Shown here piece by piece: positions 7,521 through 13,138 of a stretch of DNA of 14,263 nucleotides. The position numbers and the translations under genes are program-made. The DNA comes from Bacilli bacterium (lineage in GTDB: Bacteria; Bacillota_I; Bacilli_A; RFN20; CAG-826): the NCBI GenBank assembly GCA_017619815.1, contig JAFZRR010000051.1, positions 1 through 14,263 of the forward strand, given 5' to 3'. The notes under the pieces are model-generated. The model ran no database searches and was not told where the DNA came from. It saw only the letters and a list, made by a program, of their open reading frames with translations. Within the stretch, counting starts at the first letter, position 1. Every line of letters starts with the position of its first letter.

Positions 7521-7527
7521 GGGTATG

Positions 7528-7710
7528 TCATACTTTATTTTTTGTGAAAAACACATCAAAGTCTTCCATAAAAACTTCTAATGGCTCACTTCTTCTATGT
7601 GTAGTCATTAGTCTTCTTCTAGCAGCGTGAATGGCTCTCCAATTATGTTTCTTGTTTGAGACATATTTCCAGTCTTAAAGTAATTAATAACATTCTCATA
7701 ATCTTTTTTG
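7528..7710 (-). pseudogene. Out-of-frame continuation of the small gene at 7643-7921
   Basis: After the run of six A (minus strand, 7709-7704) the -1 frame continues as KKDYENVINYFK and reaches a stop at 7608. A third frame, open from 7674 to a TGA at 7528, reads DWKYVSNKKHNWRAIHAARR and then TTHRRSEPLEVFMEDFD. Both read more like real protein than the in-frame tail of the annotated ORF. The gene has probably suffered one or two single-base indels, so the ancestral product ended near 7528. Assembly indels in homopolymers would look the same. Confidence 0.4.
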
Positions 7711-7921
7711 AATATGGAGCGTTATTAATCCTTTCGCGTAAATGAGTATCGTGTTCTTTATTGGTTTTAACAACGAAGAATTGACCAGCTTTAATCTTTC
7801 TTTTCAAGATAGAATCATAATTTGTTTTAATCCTAAAACTTAATCCATCATCACAAATAAAGCTACAACAAATGAAATCTTCTTCTATATGTGACTCTTT
7901 ACAAAACGCATAATGTAACAT
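7643..7921 (-). CDS. Small phage-region protein, probably frameshifted, function unknown
   Basis: A 92-aa reading frame with an excellent ribosome binding site (AAAGGAGG, 8 bases before the ATG at 7921), 41 bases downstream of the small-terminase-like gene on the same strand. The first 70 residues look genuine, with patches such as DDGLSFRIKTNYDSILKRKI and AGQFFVVKTNKEHDTHLRERI. The last 20 residues (MRMLLITLRLEICLKQET) are hydrophobic and unlike the rest, because the frame probably shifts at the A-run at 7709-7704. That run reads A AAA AAG in frame, a classic -1 slippery heptamer, so programmed frameshifting is formally possible. Decay of a once longer gene is simpler. No family is recognised. 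Its position suggests a cargo or packaging-associated gene. Confidence 0.55.
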   Translation of the reverse strand: MLHYAFCKESHIEEDFICCSFICDDGLSFRIKTNYDSILKRKIKAGQFFVVKTNKEHDTHLRERINNAPYSKKIMRMLLITLRLEICLKQET

Positions 7922-7962
7922 CTTATTTTCCTCCTTTCTTTATATATTTATTCATAGAATAA

Positions 7963-8547
7963 TTACGCATCATTATCATCCTCGCTATCAGGATTATTTA
8001 GCTCATCAATTTGACGTCTAATGCGTTTCTTTCTAACAGTGTTTTTGGCCTTAACGAGTTCTTGATTAAGCTCAATAAGTTCTTCATCAGGCTCATCCAC
8101 CCAAACATCACCCTCCGCTTTCTTTTCCAGGATGTCGATTTGATCTTTTCTTGGATTATAGGTTCGACCAAATTTCACTTGGAGAAGATATATCGCAGCT
8201 TGAGTGTCTGGCGGTATTTCTTTTTTGGTTTTAACGATTTTTTGTTTACGTTTACCACCATCGATGATTTCAAAGGTCTGGACTTCATCTTCCAGTTTCA
8301 TACCTCTCGCTCTTTTAAGGATGGAGTTTTCTAATTCCACTTTTAAAATGTCATCGCCTTCTGCAAAGGCATCTCTAATTTCCTTATGCTTTTGTTTCAT
8401 CGATATTAAAGTTTTCTCAGTTATATGTAAGTTATTAGCAATCTGCTTTTGAGTAGCATTATCGCTTACCCATCTTCTTATAGAAGATAAATAGGCATCT
8501 GCCTTACCTTCTTTGACCCATTGTTGATATGTATCTAGTTTCTTCAT
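7963..8547 (-). CDS. Phage terminase small subunit-like protein
   Basis: A 194-aa protein from ATG 8547; GGAGGG lies about 14 bases upstream, rather far. A TTG at 8568 would add seven residues but has no binding site of its own. Residues 15-55 form a helix-turn-helix (ATQKQIANNLHITEKTLISM) that small terminases use to recognise packaging sites. Residues 65-132 hold the conserved block ILKRARGMKLEDE, then KEIPPDTQAAIYLLQVKFGR. The tail is an acidic coiled-coil-like region (150-185). Such subunits load phage genomes onto the large subunit motor. No large subunit, portal or capsid gene follows; only a frameshifted small gene and decayed DNA. A lone TerS is a hallmark of PICI-type satellites, which redirect helper packaging, but also occurs in decayed prophages. 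Assignment rests on family pattern without a database search. Confidence 0.72.
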   Translation of the reverse strand: MKKLDTYQQWVKEGKADAYLSSIRRWVSDNATQKQIANNLHITEKTLISMKQKHKEIRDAFAEGDDILKVELENSILKRARGMKLEDEVQTFEIIDGGKRKQKIVKTKKEIPPDTQAAIYLLQVKFGRTYNPRKDQIDILEKKAEGDVWVDEPDEELIELNQELVKAKNTVRKKRIRRQIDELNNPDSEDDNDA

Positions 8548-8568
8548 ACTGTAGTTATCACCCTCCAA

Positions 8569-8763
8569 AACTGTAATTATTAACTTTATAATTTTTGTGA
8601 TTTTTTATTTCTTGATATAAATGCATCTACTTAAATCTACGATTTATAGATATCTATTTGTCCCATAATGTCTTACCCTAATAACCGATAATACACATTA
8701 GAGGTGTTAAGACTATTTTTAGACGTGATTAAAGACTGCGATAATGTTGCACTCTTACTCTCT
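8569..8763. other. Non-coding gap with helically phased repeats and hairpin
   Basis: The 195-base gap between the replication initiator and TerS-like genes holds no credible gene. It contains a very AT-rich tract (8575-8624), ATCTAC twice at a 10-base period (8625-8630, 8635-8640) and a perfect 12-bp palindrome ATAGATATCTAT (8646-8657). An imperfect inverted repeat joins GTCTTA (8670-8675) to TAAGAC (8708-8713), with TAAT/ATTA continuing the match inward. It may serve as promoter and leader for the TerS-like gene, terminator of the early operon or a secondary origin element. Confidence 0.35.
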
Positions 8764-9597
8764 TTAAAAAGGTAAATCATCGTCACTTACCTCTTCTTCA
8801 TCTAAGGAATTATTATTCACGACCTCGGTAGTAGCTAGGTTGTCATCTTCAAAACCATCACTATTTAGTCTAAGAATCTTATTTAATCTACTAGTGAGAT
8901 AGAGATATTTATCATCGATATCATCTTCATCTAAGTCAGTAAAGATATCTTCTAAAGCATCTTTTATATCTCTTTCATTGATTCCTTCTTTTAAAAGAGA
9001 ATCAAAATAGAAACAATATCTATCCTTATTAGGACTAGTAACACCACCATCAAAGGAAGTGGGTATATTTAAGAAGAGGATCTTCGCGGCATCACTTGCT
9101 TCTATCCATTTAAAAATCCCAGTTTCATTCCTTTGAATTGGATTAGATTCAATTAAGTTATCTTTAGTTATCTTTTCTTCTCTTATATTATCTTCAGTCA
9201 ACAAGTTGTCATCATTTTGTCGACAAGTTGTCAACAAGACAGGTTCAGAGGTTTCTTTTTCGGTATAAGAGCCATGTTCATCTAGATATAGAAGCTTTAA
9301 ATCATCAACGTATAATGTTTCACTTCTTCTAGTTGGTTGGATGGTATTATTGATTCTCCATCCTTTTATAAGAATAAGAGTGTCTTTTCTCACCAATACA
9401 AAGCGTTTAGCGATAAGCATCTCTAAATCGCCTTTAGAGCAGCCCACTAGTTTGATGACACTTCTCGCGTTATTAATGTAGCCTCGATCATCCGCTTCCA
9501 TACCAAGTTGGAAATAAAGCAGCTGCGTAGTCGCTGGTAAATCGATGAAGTCATCACTACGGACTATTTTCTTAGAAAAACAACGTCTAATCGCCAT
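8764..9597 (-). CDS. Phage/satellite replication initiator (replisome-organiser-like)
   Basis: A 277-aa protein starting at ATG 9597, with AAGGAGG 8 bases upstream; the longer frame to 9672 is rejected. Residues 1-110 match the N-terminal domain of Gram-positive phage replisome organisers (RRCFSKKIVRSDDFIDLPATTQLLYFQLGMEADDRGYINN, here split by position 1-43), a winged-helix origin-binding module. Residues 115-155 are a polar linker, and 160-245 a helical C-terminal domain that should contact helicase or loader. The protein ends in an acidic tail finishing VSDDDLPF, the tip found on bacterial SSB proteins. The 11-bp iterons for origin binding lie inside the linker-coding DNA. The start overlaps the excisionase-like gene by 11 bases, so it is translated as part of the same operon. 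Family call is good; the tail's role is inferred. Confidence 0.82.
   Translation of the reverse strand: MAIRRCFSKKIVRSDDFIDLPATTQLLYFQLGMEADDRGYINNARSVIKLVGCSKGDLEMLIAKRFVLVRKDTLILIKGWRINNTIQPTRRSETLYVDDLKLLYLDEHGSYTEKETSEPVLLTTCRQNDDNLLTEDNIREEKITKDNLIESNPIQRNETGIFKWIEASDAAKILFLNIPTSFDGGVTSPNKDRYCFYFDSLLKEGINERDIKDALEDIFTDLDEDDIDDKYLYLTSRLNKILRLNSDGFEDDNLATTEVVNNNSLDEEEVSDDDLPF
9156..9238. repeat. Candidate replication origin: iterons plus AT-rich region
   Basis: Four 11-base units follow one another: CAGTCAACAAG (9195), TTGTCATCATT (9206), TTGTCGACAAG (9217) and TTGTCAACAAG (9228-9238). TTGTC recurs exactly every 11 bases, and GACAA/TTGTC pairs make small dyads, including the palindrome TTGTCGACAA (9217-9226). 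Directly beside them lies an AT-rich stretch with AGTTATCTTT repeated twice in tandem (9156-9175) and more T-rich runs to 9194. Iterons plus an AT-rich unwinding region inside the initiator gene is the arrangement of the lambda O gene and of several Firmicutes phages. Confidence 0.6.
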
Positions 9598-9769
9598 GAG
9601 GAGTACCTCCTTCAATGAGTTTTTGCAAGGACTCACCGTAAATTCTCCAGTGAGCCCCCACTTTAAAAGCATCCAATTTCTTGGCTTTGATGTAACGAAT
9701 GACGCTTCTACGGCATAGTCCTAGAATTTCCATCACTTCATTAACGGAGTATGTTACTTTAAAAATCAT
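9587..9769 (-). CDS. Excisionase-like HTH protein
   Basis: A 60-aa protein (start ATG 9769, giving MIFKVTYSVNEVMEILGL) made almost wholly of a MerR/excisionase-type winged helix: SVNEVMEILGLCRRSVIRYI, then KAKKLDAFKVGAHWRIYGESL. Proteins of this size and fold bend DNA at attachment sites and steer integrases toward excision, or act as small regulators. The start codon shares one base with the stop of the antirepressor gene (TAATG), and the end overlaps the initiator by 11 bases, so it is translationally coupled on both sides. The five-residue longer start at 9784 is less likely. An integrase two genes upstream fits an excisionase role, by inference. Confidence 0.75.
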   Translation of the reverse strand: MIFKVTYSVNEVMEILGLCRRSVIRYIKAKKLDAFKVGAHWRIYGESLQKLIEGGTPHGD

Positions 9770-10506
9770 TAACAATACCCCCATTCTTTTAATAAACGTT
9801 TGATGTTATCTAGGCCTTTAACGGTTGCCTTAGTAGTAAAAGAGACATGAACACCACTTATAGTGGTATATTCACTTTCAACACGTCTAAACCAGCCATT
9901 TTCGATATATTCACGATATGGCTCATTATTACTAGTTAAGATTCCTCTTTCTCTAAGGATTCTAAATAAAGTGTTTCTTCCAATTCCTGCTATCGCTAAA
10001 TGATCGGCGACTTCTTTCATAGGAAGTAGACTATTAGAACCTCTTAAAGCGCGATATTTGCTCGCTTCATCAGTAAGAACATCCACCACTCTATCCCCAA
10101 CTTTATTAGCAAAGTCTTGGTTAGTTACTAATGCATCTATCGCTACAGCTGATAAATTGTTATTTTCAACTGCAGTAAAGAACTTGGACTTAATCCAATC
10201 TTTGATCTGATTAGCGTTAGGAAGCTTAGAGCCTTGGCACAAGTCATAAAATCCACGAGAGTTGATGAATACCATCTTTCTGGTTTGGCCATGAGACCTG
10301 GCGTCGCGTTTCACGACGTCAGCTACTTTGACGTGCCTCTTTAATGCATCGCGAGTATTGGTATAACCAAATGCCTCACAAACATCAAGGCCACACAACC
10401 AGACTTCTCCATCAATAATGACATGTCGGACATTACCAAAGTCAGGGTTATAATTATCAACCGTTTCAATTGCGTTTGGATTTGTTTTTATTAATTCGTT
10501 AGCCAT
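9769..10506 (-). CDS. Phage antirepressor, BRO-N plus KilA-C/ANT type
   Basis: A 245-aa protein starting at ATG 10506, with AAGGAGG lying inside the last codons of the integrase gene. Residues 25-115 are a BRO-N domain (VRHVIIDGEVWLCGLDVCEAFG, here given in two parts as VRHVIIDGEVW and LCGLDVCEAFGYTN; then INSRGFYDLC). Residues 155-240 are an ANT/KilA-C-like C-terminal domain (LPMKEVADHL, GIGRNTLFRILRERGIL). Antirepressors of this build bind and disable CI-type repressors or bind DNA to start the lytic or excisive programme; here the likely partner is the repressor at 12031-12816. The stop overlaps the excisionase-like start by one base. Family well supported, target inferred. Confidence 0.85.
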   Translation of the reverse strand: MANELIKTNPNAIETVDNYNPDFGNVRHVIIDGEVWLCGLDVCEAFGYTNTRDALKRHVKVADVVKRDARSHGQTRKMVFINSRGFYDLCQGSKLPNANQIKDWIKSKFFTAVENNNLSAVAIDALVTNQDFANKVGDRVVDVLTDEASKYRALRGSNSLLPMKEVADHLAIAGIGRNTLFRILRERGILTSNNEPYREYIENGWFRRVESEYTTISGVHVSFTTKATVKGLDNIKRLLKEWGYC

Positions 10507-10507
10507 A

Positions 10508-11428
10508 TTAAGCCTCCTTCTTGAATAGTTTTGCTGAGACAACTAGCTCAGAATCGTTTTCTTCGCGTTTGAGTGAATGATTGTAGATTTGAGTGGTACT
10601 AATATCTCTATGCCTAAGCACTTGTTGAGCTTCTTCTAAAGAGCCACCACTCCTTAGGATTTCACTACAGACAAAGTGTCTAAGTGAGTGGGCAGACATA
10701 TTTCTATCCTCTAAGCCAGCTTCAAGAAGGAAATTTTTGATGACTTCCCTAATGCTCCTGGTTCTAATTAGATTTCCATATGAGTTATGCCCATGAGTGA
10801 TAAATAATGGATCGAAGTTATCTCTACGATTAGCGAGATAAGTTTCGATGATGTTATAGACTTCATCTGATATCTTAACGTATTCAGATTTATCATCTCT
10901 TCCTTTACCTCTTACGTATAAGATGTGGCCTTTATTTATTATAGATAAATCGGCGACTTCCGCTCGCTCTACTTCAATAGTTCTAAGTCCAGTAGTCGCG
11001 ATTAGAGAAAGGATCGCGTAATTGCGATAATCCTCTAACGAGTTATAGGATTTAGACTTAGCGATACTAATTAATGAAGCAACATCATTAACGCTTAAGA
11101 CGTCACGCTTCATGACCTTTGTCGTTTTCATAGGATTAAGACCACTAGAGATGTCTGGATAGATTTCTCTTCCCGCTAGATATCTAAAGAAACGATGAAG
11201 CACCACGATAACCTTTTGAACCGATAATGGCGCGAGCTTCTTCACTAAAACTTCCTTATATTCGATAAGGTTTCTGGTTTTGGGTCTATCGATGTTTCTT
11301 TCTCTTAGATAGATTGAGAAGTTCATAAGAATTCTTTTATAAGAAGACTTAGTAATCGCAGATCTATCTAAATCTTGGATGAAGGAATCGATATCCTCTT
11401 CAAAGAAGTCAATTGTTCTATTTTCCAT
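10508..11428 (-). CDS. Tyrosine recombinase/integrase in the early operon
   Basis: A 306-aa recombinase starting at ATG 11428, with GGGAGGTG just upstream; the longer frame to 11518 crosses a repeated non-coding motif and is rejected. The core-binding domain spans about 8-100 and the catalytic domain about 110-295. Catalytic residues are R149 (TTGLRTIEVE), K175 (GKGRDD), H247 and R250 (HSLRHFV), H273 (LRHRDISTT) and Y282 (IYNH). In the second-His motif the usual Gly-His is replaced by Arg-His. The gene lies downstream of the XRE gene on the same strand and carries the ribosome binding site of the antirepressor in its last codons. It is thus placed to be co-expressed with antirepressor, excisionase and initiator, whereas many phages express the integrase separately. 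It is not closely similar to the recombinase at 78-983. Confidence 0.92.
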   Translation of the reverse strand: MENRTIDFFEEDIDSFIQDLDRSAITKSSYKRILMNFSIYLRERNIDRPKTRNLIEYKEVLVKKLAPLSVQKVIVVLHRFFRYLAGREIYPDISSGLNPMKTTKVMKRDVLSVNDVASLISIAKSKSYNSLEDYRNYAILSLIATTGLRTIEVERAEVADLSIINKGHILYVRGKGRDDKSEYVKISDEVYNIIETYLANRRDNFDPLFITHGHNSYGNLIRTRSIREVIKNFLLEAGLEDRNMSAHSLRHFVCSEILRSGGSLEEAQQVLRHRDISTTQIYNHSLKREENDSELVVSAKLFKKEA

Positions 11429-11470
11429 ATTCACCTCCCTAGGGTGATGAGATGACATTAATATCGCTAA

Positions 11471-11502
11471 GAATTTATCCCCTTGTTTTGCAGAACTAGA
11501 GA
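11471..11502. repeat. Copy 1 of a two-part repeat (A then B)
   Basis: GAATTTATCCCCTTG (A, 11471-11485) is followed after four bases by GCAGAACTAGAGA (B, 11490-11502). The same two words return at 12873-12915 on the same strand, in the order B then A, with one mismatch in A. The copies flank the divergent regulator pair (XRE and CI-like repressor). Confidence 0.6.
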
Positions 11503-11531
11503 TTTGCGACACCAACATCCACTCACCACCA

Positions 11532-11771
11532 CTAACGATTTTCAGAATTAAATTCCATTGAATCTTGATACGCTTCTTCTAACTCGAATAGCTGTTCAAG
11601 AGGAACTTCCAATACGCGTGCAATTCTTCCAACAACAAGGAATGAAACCTTATTACCTCTCTCACCATTTTCAATCTTCGAATAGTGTTGATAAGAGATA
11701 CCAGATTCCCTTGCTACTTTTCTTTGGGAGAACCCTTTATTTATTCTTATTTCATATAAGTATTTGCGCAT
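11532..11771 (-). CDS. XRE-family HTH regulator, Cro-like
   Basis: A 79-aa protein with AAAGGAGG 7 bases before the ATG at 11771. Residues 5-65 make a five-helix lambda-repressor-like HTH (IRINKGFSQRKVARESGISY, then QHYSKIENGERG and VGRIARVLEVPLEQLFEL). The C-terminal 14 residues are acidic and there is no dimerisation or protease domain, so it resembles Cro, or a small SaPI Str-type regulator. It is divergent from the larger repressor at 12031 across a 259-base control region, the usual lysogeny-switch layout. It is the first gene of the minus-strand operon that leads to integrase, antirepressor, excisionase and initiator. Role inferred from position; fold clear. Confidence 0.87.
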   Translation of the reverse strand: MRKYLYEIRINKGFSQRKVARESGISYQHYSKIENGERGNKVSFLVVGRIARVLEVPLEQLFELEEAYQDSMEFNSENR

Positions 11772-12030
11772 ATGTCTACCTCCTTTTGGTTGCGTGTTTT
11801 TCAGGTTTTTTCATCTGAACAACCAAATGATAAAACATTGGAGATATCTTGTCAGCACAAAACAATATCATTGAATAAAGTGCAAATAAATCGAACTTAA
11901 CGCCATTTTTTGAGGTGAAAAAGAAAGGTGCTTTTTTAAATTCTCGCAACCATTTATTAACATTTTTAACAACAAATAGTACCCAACTATGCAACTATGT
12001 GTTATCATGTGTTTAATTGGAGGCGACACA
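11772..12030. promoter_or_regulatory. Divergent control region between XRE and CI-like genes
   Basis: This 259-base stretch has no believable gene; a 72-codon minus frame lacks a ribosome binding site. Towards the repressor it holds a tandem 8-bp repeat CAACTATG CAACTATG (11984-11999). Next come TGT plus TATCAT (extended -10, 12000-12008) and TGGAGG (12018-12023) before ATG 12031. The tandem repeat fills the space between -35 and -10, where a bound repressor would block its own promoter. The rest is AT-rich; a minus-strand promoter for the XRE operon must lie here, but no single match stands out. Confidence 0.5.
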
Positions 12031-12816
12031 ATGAATAAAAAGAAGAAAGAAGATAGAACGAAATTCAGATATGAAATTGGTCAAACCATTTACAAATACC
12101 GAAAAGATCTTGGTGAGACACAAGATGATTTAGCCGCACTGCTTAATGTTTCTAGACAAATGATTTCTAAAATTGAAAATGGGGAATCTAATTTACCTTA
12201 TGACTGCGCTGTTAAACTTGCCAATCACTTTAGAATCTCTATCAGTGAACTTGTGGATGGTAAAACACCAGAAGATATTTATACGATGGAACTTCCTGTC
12301 TTTTATCAAAAAGAAGAAGGCATTGGTTATGATATGGTTCCTGGCTATATGAAGAAATACAAGATTAAAGCCGCAACATATAAAGATAAGGAAGGAAACG
12401 AACACAATAAGACATATCGAATTGATGAAAGAGTACGTGGCACTTCATCTAGTGATTTATATGTCCTAGAATTAAGCGATGATAATAACTCTCTTAATAT
12501 GCCAGCTGGCGCCAAGCTTATCGTTCAAAAAATAAAAATGGATGAAGAATTCCCAAATATAACAAAAGCCTCCTATATTGTTATTGATCGAAATATCACT
12601 TTAACCACTAATGGTAGCGAATACGATATTTGGCTTGAAAAGCATCCGGTTAAATATGAATTTGTCACTAAGATTGTTCCAACTGATGCTGATGGTAAAG
12701 ACAGCAAGAAATGGTTTAGATACTCAATGCCAAATGGAAGAGAATGGATCGTTGAATTAAAAGAATTAAAGAAAGTTTGTAAGGGAATTGTTAGAAAAAT
12801 AATATTGGATTATTAA
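12031..12816 (+). CDS. CI-like phage repressor, XRE HTH plus S24-like C-terminus
   Basis: A 261-aa protein starting at ATG 12031 (TGGAGG 7 bases upstream; a longer frame from 11989 lies in the promoter). Residues 16-73 are an XRE HTH (GETQDDLAALLNVSRQMISK, IENGESNLP). Residues 140-200 recall the LexA/CI peptidase S24 fold: DLYVLELSDDNNSLNMPAGA resembles the usual GDSM-P-GD segment, with S154 as possible nucleophile. The usual motif is not exact and a partner Lys is not obvious, so self-cleavage is uncertain. This is typical of repressors inactivated by antirepressors rather than by RecA, and a BRO-type antirepressor is present. It is divergent from the XRE operon and probably maintains its silence. 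HTH sure, C-terminal fold tentative. Confidence 0.84.
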   Translation: MNKKKKEDRTKFRYEIGQTIYKYRKDLGETQDDLAALLNVSRQMISKIENGESNLPYDCAVKLANHFRISISELVDGKTPEDIYTMELPVFYQKEEGIGYDMVPGYMKKYKIKAATYKDKEGNEHNKTYRIDERVRGTSSSDLYVLELSDDNNSLNMPAGAKLIVQKIKMDEEFPNITKASYIVIDRNITLTTNGSEYDIWLEKHPVKYEFVTKIVPTDADGKDSKKWFRYSMPNGREWIVELKELKKVCKGIVRKIILDY

Positions 12817-12872
12817 TAATCCCCACAAAATGAATATTTACAAATAAATAATCTCGCTGTTAAATTGAAATC

Positions 12873-12915
12873 GCAGAACTAGAGAAGCTATTAATAAGCT
12901 GAATTTATCTCCTTG
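12873..12915. repeat. Copy 2 of the two-part repeat (B then A)
   Basis: GCAGAACTAGAGA (B, 12873-12885) is identical to 11490-11502. GAATTTATCTCCTTG (A, 12901-12915) matches 11471-11485 with one change. Order and spacing differ from the first copy (15 bases apart and swapped), so this is not a simple duplication. It precedes the small gene and serine recombinase. Confidence 0.6.
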
Positions 12916-12930
12916 GGAAACCAGGGAGAT
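12907..12930 (+). terminator. Ten-pair hairpin with GAAA loop; terminator or RBS switch
   Basis: ATCTCCTTGG (12907-12916), loop GAAA, CCAGGGAGAT (12921-12930) pairs at all ten positions with one wobble and has a stable GNRA loop. It is followed by TTTAATTT. It may terminate the repressor transcript. Its 3' arm also contains the GGGAG that should serve the GTG start at 12938, so the folded form would hide that ribosome binding site. Confidence 0.55.
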
Positions 12931-12937
12931 TTAATTT

Positions 12938-13138
12938 GTGAATAATAAAAGCTATGAATTAGAAGTAGCAATATTAGATAAGCTATTAAAAGAAAAAAGA
13001 ATCAGCCATAAAGAATGGTACGAGCTTTTGATTGCTTTAAGACATGAGCACAACCTCCCTACAATTAACAATATCAATTACATTGATATTAAGTCAGTGT
13101 TGAGGCAATATACACATGATGGAAAAGGAAGTAATTAG
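12938..13138 (+). CDS. Small SHOCT-like protein upstream of serine recombinase
   Basis: A 66-aa protein starting with GTG at 12938; GGGAG (12924-12928) lies about 9 bases upstream, inside a hairpin. Residues 10-33, VAILDKLLKEKRISHKEWYE in part, fit the short SHOCT-like pattern (a Leu-rich helix, a turn with I-S/T, then an acidic helix) seen at ends of many Gram-positive proteins and as stand-alone ORFs. The last 23 bases overlap the start of the serine recombinase in another frame, so the two are translationally coupled. Small ORFs of this type often precede large serine recombinases in Firmicutes mobile elements; a role as accessory or control factor is an inference. An in-frame ATG start is not available. 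Confidence 0.65.
   Translation: MNNKSYELEVAILDKLLKEKRISHKEWYELLIALRHEHNLPTINNINYIDIKSVLRQYTHDGKGSN

Noticed and set aside
8689..8697. TAATACACA as a DnaA box
   Set aside because: One mismatch to TTWTNCACA and only a single copy; not enough to call.
11776..11994. 72-codon minus-strand frame in the divergent control region
   Set aside because: No ribosome binding site, mostly hydrophobic chance-like product, and it covers the promoters of the switch.
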